Of a stretch of DNA of 7,574 nucleotides, positions 1 to 5,045 are shown piece after piece. Within the stretch, counting starts at the first letter, position 1. Every line of letters starts with the position of its first letter. The notes beneath the pieces are model-generated. The model saw only the letters and a list, made by a program, of their open reading frames with translations, did not search any database and had not been told where the DNA came from. Source of the DNA: an uncultured Gemmatimonadota bacterium (GTDB taxonomy: Bacteria; Gemmatimonadota; Gemmatimonadetes; Gemmatimonadales; Gemmatimonadaceae); NCBI GenBank assembly GCA_946479995.1, contig CAMLIU010000062.1:1-7574 (forward strand). The letters run 5' to 3'. Position numbers and translations under genes: made by a program.

Positions 1-1239
1 GTGAACCTGTGGTATCACGTGGGCTCGGCGAACGAGCGGCCGGGCCGCACCGGGTTCGCGCACCTGTTCGAGCACATGCTCTTCCAGGGGTCGGAGAGCG
101 TGGGCGCGAACGAGCACTTCGAGCTCATCCAGCGTGCCGGCGGCACCCTCAACGGCTCCACCTGGCTGGATCGCACCAACTACTTCGAGACGGTGCCGTC
201 CAACCAGCTCGAGCTCGCGCTGTGGCTCGAGGCGAACCGGATGGGCTACCTGCTGCCCGCCATGACGCAGCAGAAGCTCGACACCCAGCGCGACGTGGTG
301 CAGAACGAGCGTCGCTGGTCGATGGACAACCAGCCGTACGGCACCTGGTGGGAGAAGCTGCCGGCGCTGTGCTTCCCGATGGACCATCCGTTCCATCACT
401 CGCTGATCGGCTCGATGGCCGACCTGGATGCGGCGAGCCTCGAGGACATCGCGCACTTCTTCACCACGTACTACACGCCGGACAACGCCGTGCTTTCCAT
501 CGCCGGCGATTTCGACCCCGCGGCGGCGCGCGCGATGGTGGAGCGGCAGTTCGGTCCGGTCCCACGCGGCGGGAACAAGCCGCCGCTGCCCGACATGCAG
601 CTGCCCACGACCTTCGGTGAGCCGCTGCGCGAGGTGGTGCCCGACGACGTGATGTTGCCGAGGTTGTTCCTCGCCTTCCGCTCGCCGGTGTTCGGCAGCG
701 CATCGTACTACGCGGCGAGCGTGGCGGGGGCGATCCTCGGCCTGCGCAAGGGAAGCCGGCTGCACCGCGCACTCGTGCGCGAGCGGCAGGTGGCGGCCGA
801 AGCGCAGGCGTTCACGTACGACCTCACCAAGGGCAGCGACCTGCTCGTGGTGGACGTGACCGGCCGCCCGGAAACGAGCAGCGACACGCTCGAGAGCGCG
901 GTGAATGCGGAAATCGACCGCGTCCTGCAGGAAGGCGTGACGCAGCCGGAAGTCGAGCGGGCCGTCGCGCTCATCGAGACCGACCTCATCGTCGCGCTCC
1001 AGTCAGCGGGTGACCGCGCGGACCGGCTGTCCATGTTCACGACGTACTTCGGCGACCCGCAGCTGGTGAACGTGCAGGCCGACCGCTATCGCGCCGTGAC
1101 GGCCGAGCAGGTGAACGCGTTCGTGCGCGAGCGCCTGGTGCCGGAGAACCGCGCGAGCCTCCTCTACGTGCCGCGCGACAGCGACGTGGCGCCGGCGTCG
1201 AGCGACCTTGCGATGGCGGAGACTCCATGGGCACCATGA
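1..1239 (+). CDS. M16 family zinc metallopeptidase, catalytic subunit (5' partial)
   Basis: The 3' part (412 codons visible) of a pitrilysin/insulinase-type (M16B-like) zinc endopeptidase. The zinc motif HLFEH is at visible residues 21-25, inside a typical GFAHLFEHMLFQGSE stretch. The third zinc ligand is E103 in VVQNERRW, about 78 residues downstream as the family expects. The C-terminal M16 domain (about 205-390) keeps the SRL arginine (R253), but the Arg/Tyr pair that completes the M16 active site is not recognisable: the segment after it reads RERQVAAEAQA with no tyrosine at the usual place. The next gene has the opposite pattern, so the two probably act as a heterodimer. The first codon (GTG) is almost certainly an internal valine, because family members carry about 50 or more residues before this point, often with a signal peptide; whether this protein is exported cannot be seen here. 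It ends inside the start region of the next gene, a 13-bp overlap. Confidence 0.93.
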   Translation: MNLWYHVGSANERPGRTGFAHLFEHMLFQGSESVGANEHFELIQRAGGTLNGSTWLDRTNYFETVPSNQLELALWLEANRMGYLLPAMTQQKLDTQRDVVQNERRWSMDNQPYGTWWEKLPALCFPMDHPFHHSLIGSMADLDAASLEDIAHFFTTYYTPDNAVLSIAGDFDPAAARAMVERQFGPVPRGGNKPPLPDMQLPTTFGEPLREVVPDDVMLPRLFLAFRSPVFGSASYYAASVAGAILGLRKGSRLHRALVRERQVAAEAQAFTYDLTKGSDLLVVDVTGRPETSSDTLESAVNAEIDRVLQEGVTQPEVERAVALIETDLIVALQSAGDRADRLSMFTTYFGDPQLVNVQADRYRAVTAEQVNAFVRERLVPENRASLLYVPRDSDVAPASSDLAMAETPWAP

Positions 1240-2636
1240 CGAAGGCGAACACGCGCACGCCAGCGAGCCCGCCCACGGCGCGACCGGCCCCGGCCGCGCC
1301 GCGCAGCTATCACTTTCCGCGCTTCGAGCAGCGCCGGCTCGCCAACGGGTTGCGGCTCGTCGTCGCGCCGGTGACCAAGCTGCCACTCGTCACGGCGGTG
1401 GCGCTCGTCGAGGCCGGGGCCACGCAGGAGCCGGAAGGCAAGGAAGGGGTGGCGACGCTCACCGCGCAGATGCTCCTCGAGGGCGCGGCCGGACTCGATG
1501 GCGCCGCACTCGCCGACCGGTTCGAGCGCATCGGCGCATCCGTGGAAGCGTATGCCGACTGGGACGTGGCGGCGGTGACGCTGAGCGCGAAGAGCACACG
1601 CCTCCCGGAGGCGCTGGCCCTCGTGCGCGACCTGTTGCGTGCGCCCACCTTCCCCGAGCGCGAACTGGCGCGCCTGCGCGACGAGCGGCTCGCCGAGCTG
1701 CTGCAGCAGCTCGCCGAACCGCGTGGCCTGGCGGATGAGCAGTTCTCGCACGCCGTGTACGTGCCGCGCGCGCGCTACTCGATGCCCAACGACGGCGAGG
1801 CACATACCGTCCGCACGATCACCGGCGACGACGTGCGTGCGTTCTATGCCGCGCGATACCAGCCGGCGGCCGTGACGCTCGTGTTCGCGGGCGACGTCAC
1901 GATGGACCAGGTGATGGCCCTCACCGAGCCGCTGTTCGGCGACTGGAAGGGCGAGCCGTCAACCGATCGGCGGGCGGCTTCCGATGCGGCGCAGCCGGGG
2001 CGCCTGCTGCGCGTGGTGGCGAAGGGCGATGCGCCACAGTCGGAGATTCGGGTGGGACACGTGGGGCTGCCGCGCCGCACGCCGGACTACTTCAGCGTGG
2101 TCGTGATGAACGCCGTGCTGGGGGGACTCTTCTCCTCGCGCATCAACCTCAACCTGCGCGAGGAGCACGGCTACACCTATGGCGCCTTCTCGGCGTTCGA
2201 CTGGCGGCGTGATGCGGGACCGTTCGTCGTGAACACTGCCGTGAAGAGCGACGTCACCGGCGACGCGGTGCGCGAGATCCTCGGGGAGATCGAGCGCATG
2301 CAGCGCGAGGAGATCGGCGAGGACGAGCTCACGCTGGCCACGAGCTACCTCGATGGCGTGTTCCCGATCCGCTACGAGACGACGGGCGCCATCGCCGGCG
2401 CGCTGGCGAGCCTCATCATCCATGGGTTGCCGGAGGACTACTACGATCGCTACCGCGACCAGGTACGCAGCGTGACGACTGCCGACGTGCTGCGGGCGGC
2501 GCGCGAGCACCTGCACCCGGACCGGCTGCGCGTGGTCGTCGTCGGTGACCCGGCGGTGGTGTCGGCACCGCTGGGCGAAGTGATGGGGATGGAACCCGAC
2601 GTGGTGGTCGCAGCCGACGTGGAGGCCGAGGCGTGA
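1227..2636 (+). CDS. M16 family peptidase-like subunit without zinc site
   Basis: A 469-residue protein with two M16 half-domains, about 35-245 and 258-450. At the position of the HxxEH motif it reads GVATLTAQML: T77, A80 and Q81 replace His, Glu and His, and the NER glutamate motif is absent, so it should not bind catalytic zinc. It keeps the C-terminal M16 active-site signature, R305 in SSRINLNLREEHGYTYG with Y318 (or Y316), the Arg/Tyr pair that positions substrate. Known two-subunit bacterial M16B proteases pair an HxxEH subunit with an R/Y subunit, and this gene with its upstream neighbour fits that plan. The start at 1227 is preferred because GGAG at 1218-1221 lies 5 nt upstream; ATG 1236, overlapping the previous stop as ATGA, is the alternative and would remove three residues. 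The N-terminus (residues 8-27) is rich in Pro, Ala and Thr with no clear signal peptide. It overlaps the Nudix start by 4 bp, so all three genes are probably co-translated. Confidence 0.93.
   Translation: MGTMTKANTRTPASPPTARPAPAAPRSYHFPRFEQRRLANGLRLVVAPVTKLPLVTAVALVEAGATQEPEGKEGVATLTAQMLLEGAAGLDGAALADRFERIGASVEAYADWDVAAVTLSAKSTRLPEALALVRDLLRAPTFPERELARLRDERLAELLQQLAEPRGLADEQFSHAVYVPRARYSMPNDGEAHTVRTITGDDVRAFYAARYQPAAVTLVFAGDVTMDQVMALTEPLFGDWKGEPSTDRRAASDAAQPGRLLRVVAKGDAPQSEIRVGHVGLPRRTPDYFSVVVMNAVLGGLFSSRINLNLREEHGYTYGAFSAFDWRRDAGPFVVNTAVKSDVTGDAVREILGEIERMQREEIGEDELTLATSYLDGVFPIRYETTGAIAGALASLIIHGLPEDYYDRYRDQVRSVTTADVLRAAREHLHPDRLRVVVVGDPAVVSAPLGEVMGMEPDVVVAADVEAEA
2621..2625 (+). promoter_or_regulatory. 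Ribosome binding site of the Nudix gene
   Basis: GGAGG lies 7 nt before the GTG at 2633, inside the end of the M16 subunit gene. A perfect Shine-Dalgarno at good spacing supports the GTG start, which overlaps the upstream stop as GTGA. Confidence 0.75.
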
Positions 2637-3244
2637 GCAGGCGGAAGAAGCCTGACGTCGTCACCGGCGACGAGATCCGGGCTCGCACCCGCGGTGCGAC
2701 ACCGGAGCACCAGGTGGACCGGCGAGAGCTGTACAAGGGGAAGATCTTCCGCCTCGACAAGGACACGGTGCGCTTCCCCGACGGATCGGAGTCGGAGTTC
2801 GACATCGTGCGGCATCCCGGCGCGGCGGCGGTCGTCCCCTTCCTCAGCGACCCGGAGGGAGAGGAGCCGCAGATCCTTCTGCTGCGGCAGTTCCGCTATG
2901 CGGCCGACGGCTACATCTATGAGATACCGGCGGGCCGGCTCGACGCGGGGGAGGAACCGAAAGACTGTGCGGTGCGCGAGCTCAAGGAAGAGACCGGGTG
3001 CACCGCCGAGCGGATCGAGCCGCTGTTCACGATGTTCACCACGCCGGGGTTCACCGACGAGACGATCCACGTCTTCATGGCCACCGGTCTCACGCATGGG
3101 CAGTCGGCGCGGGAGCCCGACGAGTTCGCCGAGGTAGTGATCATGCGGCTGGCCGAGGCACTGGAGCTGATCCAGCAGGGCGCCATCCCGGATGGAAAGA
3201 CCGCCCTGGCGATCCTCTTCGCCGCCGGGTTCCGCACCGGCTGA
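2633..3244 (+). CDS. Nudix hydrolase, ADP-ribose pyrophosphatase type
   Basis: A 203-residue Nudix hydrolase. The box GX5EX7REUXEEXGU is complete at residues 101-123 (GRLDAGE ... RELKEETGC), giving the glutamates that bind catalytic Mg2+ or Mn2+. Just before it is YEIPAG (96-101), and downstream comes TTPGFTDE (136-143) with a proline about 15 residues after the box; both are marks of the ADP-ribose pyrophosphatase group, which splits ADP-ribose to AMP and ribose-5-phosphate. The N-terminal part (GKIFRLDKDTVRFPDGSE, then RHPGAAAVVPF) matches the NudF/YffH-type fold that forms domain-swapped dimers. The substrate is inferred from these motifs; a related nucleotide sugar or GDP-mannose is possible. 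The protein is probably cytosolic. The GTG start has a strong ribosome binding site and a 4-bp overlap with the gene before, so translation is likely coupled. The link to the M16 pair looks like operon sharing rather than a shared pathway. Confidence 0.92.
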   Translation: MSRRKKPDVVTGDEIRARTRGATPEHQVDRRELYKGKIFRLDKDTVRFPDGSESEFDIVRHPGAAAVVPFLSDPEGEEPQILLLRQFRYAADGYIYEIPAGRLDAGEEPKDCAVRELKEETGCTAERIEPLFTMFTTPGFTDETIHVFMATGLTHGQSAREPDEFAEVVIMRLAEALELIQQGAIPDGKTALAILFAAGFRTG

Positions 3245-3250
3245 GCGAGC

Positions 3251-3280
3251 CGGCTGAGCTCGAGCAGGCGAGCCCAGCCG
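3251..3280 (+). terminator. Hairpin just after the Nudix gene
   Basis: A 12-bp stem (3251-3262 with 3269-3280) with one A-C mismatch and a 6-nt loop AGCAGG, starting 6 nt after the Nudix stop. It has no T-run, so alone it is not a classical intrinsic terminator. It may protect the mRNA 3' end or act with the second hairpin 26 nt downstream. Confidence 0.5.
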
Positions 3281-3306
3281 CGCCTCACAATTGTTGGCAA
3301 CGCTGG

Positions 3307-3350
3307 CGCCCTTGGCCGTGTCGAAAGTGGACACCGGCCAAGGGCGTTCT
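3307..3350 (+). terminator. Strong hairpin terminator after the M16/Nudix block
   Basis: An 11-bp stem (3307-3317 with 3336-3346) continues after a single bulged C (3335) into 5 more pairs (3318-3322 with 3330-3334) closed by the 7-nt loop GAAAGTG. After the stem comes TTCTCACGTCTTGT, T-rich for this genome but without a solid T-run. Its position, about 60 nt after the last stop of the upstream block and well before the next gene, fits transcription termination. Confidence 0.65.
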
Positions 3351-3471
3351 CACGTCTTGTGTCAAAAAGAGGACGAAAACGGAACGGCAGGGCACGCCAC
3401 CACACCGGTGCTATACACGTAAGTCATTGTACGGCAACAGCTTGAGAAATGTTCCCGCGCCAGGGCCAGTC

Positions 3472-3490
3472 GGCATGCTCGATGCCTTTT
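3472..3490 (+). terminator. Small stem-loop with T-run upstream of the sigma gene
   Basis: GGCAT (3472-3476) pairs with ATGCC (3482-3486) around the loop GCTCG and is followed directly by TTTT. The stem is only 5 bp, so termination would be weak. It lies 86 nt before the sigma start codon and could act as an attenuator if transcription starts upstream of it; it could also be chance. Confidence 0.25.
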
Positions 3491-3507
3491 CAAGGGGCAG
3501 CGAAAGA

Positions 3508-3538
3508 GGAACGGAGCGCATATCGAGACTGTGTCGTC
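3508..3538 (+). promoter_or_regulatory. Candidate ECF-type promoter for the sigma gene
   Basis: GGAACGG at 3508-3514 resembles the GGAACTT -35 of RpoE-type promoters. After about 16-18 nt comes GTGTCGTCG (3531-3539), which contains the GTC typical of ECF -10 elements. Transcription would begin near 3545, leaving a leader of about 30 nt before the ATG at 3577. ECF sigma genes often drive themselves, which is why this was examined. The match is partial and is an inference. Confidence 0.3.
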
Positions 3539-3576
3539 GAAGCGTGTCCCTTACGTAGGCATTGGGGGTGGGAACC

Positions 3577-4212
3577 ATGGCTGACATCGCAACGAAGCGG
3601 GTAGCCCAGCAAGGGGCGACGGTCCGCGAGCAGCTGCACGCGATGGACGACGCAGGGGTCGTCACATCGTTTCTGGGTGGCGAAGAGCGCGCGTTCCAGG
3701 AGCTGGTGGAGCGCTACCAGACGCGCCTGCTCAACTTCATCTATCGCACGATCGGTGACCGCGAGAAGGCGGAGGACCTGGTCCAGGAAGTGTTCATCCG
3801 CGTCTACCGGCACCTGCACCGCTTCGACCGGTCGAAGAAGTTCTCGACGTGGGTCTATACCATCGCCTCGAACCTGGCGAAGAACGAGCTGCGCAACCGG
3901 TCGCGGAACCCGCTGGTGCTCTTCCAGACCATCAAGGGGAACGGGGATGATGACGACCGCCCGTTGCAGTTCGAGGACAACACCCTTCGTCCGGACGATC
4001 TCTACCGGAAGCGCCACCTGAAGGAGCTGGTGGCGGAGACGGTGGCGAAGCTGCCGGAGCACCACCGCCAGGTGTTCGTGCTGCGCGAGCTCGAGGGGAA
4101 GTCGTACGAGGAGATCGCCGAGATCACCGACTGCAACCTCGGCACGGTGAAGTCGCGGCTGAACCGCGCGCGGAACGCGTTCGCGGAGATCATCGAGCCG
4201 TGGGTGGACTGA
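3577..4212 (+). CDS. RNA polymerase ECF-type sigma factor (RpoE-like)
   Basis: A 211-residue group 4 (ECF) sigma-70 factor that directs RNA polymerase core to a small regulon, commonly for envelope stress. Sigma region 2 spans about residues 36-110: GEERAFQELVERYQ, then the core-binding segment DLVQEVFIRVYRHL (67-80) and the -10-recognition part FSTWVYTIASNLAKNELR (89-106). A charged linker (about 111-148, with DDDD at 124-127) replaces region 3. Region 4 (about 159-203) carries LPEHHRQVFVLRELEGKSYEEIA and the helix-turn-helix ending TVKSRLNRARN, which reads the -35 element. ATG 3577 is chosen because a G-rich stretch (3564-3573) lies just upstream and MADIATK is a natural N-terminus; TTG 3562 would run translation through that G-rich stretch. 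The next gene encodes a zinc-finger anti-sigma, its likely partner. The target regulon cannot be told from here. Confidence 0.95.
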   Translation: MADIATKRVAQQGATVREQLHAMDDAGVVTSFLGGEERAFQELVERYQTRLLNFIYRTIGDREKAEDLVQEVFIRVYRHLHRFDRSKKFSTWVYTIASNLAKNELRNRSRNPLVLFQTIKGNGDDDDRPLQFEDNTLRPDDLYRKRHLKELVAETVAKLPEHHRQVFVLRELEGKSYEEIAEITDCNLGTVKSRLNRARNAFAEIIEPWVD

Positions 4213-4228
4213 GTACTGCAAACTGACG

Positions 4229-4263
4229 GTGAACCGTGATCGGTGATCGGTGAACCGTGAACC
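4229..4263 (+). repeat. Left heptamer array (five 7-bp units)
   Basis: Five perfect 7-bp units in tandem: GTGAACC, GTGATCG, GTGATCG, GTGAACC, GTGAACC, beginning 16 nt after the sigma stop codon. The array forms the left arm of a large inverted structure around a terminator hairpin; the right arm is at 4321-4348. Thirteen bases (4229-4241) are an exact reverse complement of 4328-4340, and 4250-4262 of 4335-4347, so the arms can pair in more than one register. Confidence 0.9.
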
Positions 4264-4314
4264 GGAAAAGCAACGGCACACTGGACTGAGTCCGGCGTGC
4301 CGTTGTCGTTTTCC
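4264..4314 (+). terminator. Intrinsic terminator between sigma and anti-sigma genes
   Basis: A 9-bp stem CAACGGCAC (4271-4279) with GTGCCGTTG (4297-4305) continues past one A-C mismatch into a 6-bp stem (4281-4286 with 4290-4295, one G-T pair) closed by TGA. TTTT follows at 4309-4312. GGAAAA (4264-4269) upstream mirrors TTTTCC (4309-4314), so the element could work in both directions. It is the best terminator in the window by stem strength and T-run, and it sits 110-160 nt before the anti-sigma start. Confidence 0.75.
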
Positions 4315-4320
4315 GTGACC

Positions 4321-4348
4321 GTTCACGGATCACGGTTCACGGTTCACG
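4321..4348 (+). repeat. Right heptamer array (four 7-bp units, inverted)
   Basis: Four 7-bp units in tandem: GTTCACG, GATCACG, GTTCACG, GTTCACG. On the other strand these read as GTGAAC/GTGATC units, the same family as the left array at 4229-4263. Together the two arms and the enclosed hairpin span about 120 bp. Confidence 0.9.
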
Positions 4349-4379
4349 AGCAGTGGGAACCCTCCCCGGTCCCGTGGGT

Positions 4380-4396
4380 ACGGAAGGCAGTTCCGT
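4380..4396 (+). other. Short hairpin in the anti-sigma leader
   Basis: ACGGAA (4380-4385) pairs with TTCCGT (4391-4396) around GGCAG, about 30 nt before the anti-sigma start. No T-run follows. It may influence translation of a gene that lacks a visible ribosome binding site, or it may be chance. Confidence 0.25.
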
Positions 4397-4425
4397 CAGG
4401 TCCCTTTCACCCATCGCCGCGCCTC

Positions 4426-4977
4426 ATGAATTGTCGGGAGTTCCGCCGCAAGCACGATGCGTACATCGACGACACGCTGAGTGGCGTCGAGCAGGAGGCG
4501 ATGGAGCGGCATCGGCACCTCTGCGCGCGATGTGCCAGGCTGGACACCCGGGTGCGGCGGGCACTGCTGCTCGCGCGGAACCTGCCGACGGTAGAACTGT
4601 CACGCGGGTTCGATGAGCGGCTGCGGCTGCGGCTGGTGCAGGAGCGTGCGCTCCTCGCCGCCGGGCGCGCGGTACATGGGTCGTCACCGCTGGATGCCGG
4701 CGGCTGGCGACCCTTGTCGCTCACCACGTATTCGGCGATTGCCGCCGGCCTGTTCGCGGTCGTCGCGCTCACGGCGACGATGGGAGTGCTCAGCCACCGC
4801 GAGCCTTCCGTGATCCGCATGGCCCCGGTGGTGGCGACGCTGCCCGAACCCGAGCCCTCGCCGCTGGCCACGCCGGCGATGGTGGCGTCGATGCCGGCGG
4901 GGATGCCGGTGTGGCCCGCGGTGTTCGTGGCGCAGCAGGCGCCATGGCGCCTGGCGAGCGAAGTACTGGAGCGCTAG
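4426..4977 (+). CDS. Zinc-finger anti-sigma factor, single-pass membrane protein
   Basis: A 183-residue membrane-anchored anti-sigma of the ZAS (zf-HC2) type. The N-terminal cytosolic domain has C3 and the signature H29-x3-C33-x2-C36 (HRHLCARC), which bind zinc and form the fold that clamps the sigma factor. A charged helical region (about 40-80) leads to one transmembrane helix at about 101-122 (TYSAIAAGLFAVVALTATMG). The C-terminal part, about 60 residues and presumably periplasmic, is rich in Pro, Met, Ala and Val with no recognised sensor domain. ATG 4426 is chosen because ZAS proteins begin with the first Cys near residue 3; a longer frame from GTG 4297 would translate the repeat and terminator. 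No good Shine-Dalgarno precedes the start. The position after an ECF sigma gene strongly suggests it holds that sigma inactive until a signal, but the terminator between them is atypical. Confidence 0.88.
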   Translation: MNCREFRRKHDAYIDDTLSGVEQEAMERHRHLCARCARLDTRVRRALLLARNLPTVELSRGFDERLRLRLVQERALLAAGRAVHGSSPLDAGGWRPLSLTTYSAIAAGLFAVVALTATMGVLSHREPSVIRMAPVVATLPEPEPSPLATPAMVASMPAGMPVWPAVFVAQQAPWRLASEVLER

Positions 4978-4986
4978 CCGCCCGTT

Positions 4987-5010
4987 CGACCGTGCGCCGC
5001 GCGCCGGTCG
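4987..5010 (+). terminator. GC hairpin between anti-sigma and holA
   Basis: CGACCG (4987-4992) pairs with CGGTCG (5005-5010); after a bulged T (4993), GCGC (4994-4997) pairs with GCGC (5001-5004) around the loop CGC. It starts 10 nt after the anti-sigma stop and ends before the holA promoter box. It is followed by TCCCCATCCCC rather than a T-run, so termination is uncertain. Confidence 0.4.
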
Positions 5011-5032
5011 TCCCCATCCCCTCCGTTCGCCC

Positions 5033-5045
5033 TATATTCCCCGCA
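5033..5045 (+). promoter_or_regulatory. Probable leaderless promoter of holA
   Basis: TATATT (5033-5038), a 5/6 match to the TATAAT -10 box, stands out in a very GC-rich gap. The ATG follows after only 6 nt (CCCCGC). A transcript starting about 7 nt after the box would begin at the A of the start codon, so the mRNA would have no leader and no ribosome binding site; none is visible. No convincing -35 lies 16-18 nt before the box. Confidence 0.55.

Larger units (their letters stand above)
3347..3576 (+). other. Noncoding leader region of the sigma factor gene
   Basis: About 230 bp with no convincing reading frame. Its first part (3361-3440) has A-runs and is visibly less GC-rich than the genes. 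It contains a short stem-loop with a T-run at 3472-3490 and two copies of the 7-mer GGAACGG (3381-3387 and 3508-3514), a sequence resembling the -35 element of ECF promoters. TATACA at 3412-3417 resembles a -10 box, but nothing like a -35 lies 16-18 nt before it. Regulation of the sigma gene probably resides here. Confidence 0.5.

Noticed and set aside
1..3. GTG at position 1 as the true start of the first M16 gene
   Set aside because: The conserved domain has already begun at this point and the zinc motif would be only 20 residues from the N-terminus, far closer than in the family; it is the window edge cutting the gene.
2450..3334. Minus-strand open frame of 294 codons opposite the Nudix gene
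   Set aside because: The plus strand has a complete Nudix box with a strong ribosome binding site; the antisense product shows no motif and runs through the terminator hairpins.
3389..3417. Housekeeping promoter with TATACA (3412-3417) as -10
   Set aside because: The position for a -35 at 17-nt spacing reads AGGGCA, which does not resemble TTGACA, and the box matches only 4 of 6.
3562..3576. TTG start for the sigma factor at 3562
   Set aside because: The added residues are encoded by the G-rich stretch that serves better as a ribosome binding site for ATG 3577.
3490..4326. Minus-strand open frame of 278 codons opposite the sigma gene
   Set aside because: It covers the repeat array and lies antisense to an unmistakable ECF sigma factor; no domain is seen.
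4229..4348. Heptamer arrays as CRISPR, or as ends of an insertion sequence
   Set aside because: Units are 7 bp without spacers, there are no cas genes, and the enclosed 57 bp contain only a hairpin, no transposase and no evident target duplication.
4297..4425. N-terminal extension of the anti-sigma from GTG 4297
   Set aside because: It would translate the right stem of the terminator and the heptamer array, and ZAS proteins normally start a few residues before the first zinc cysteine, as ATG 4426 gives.
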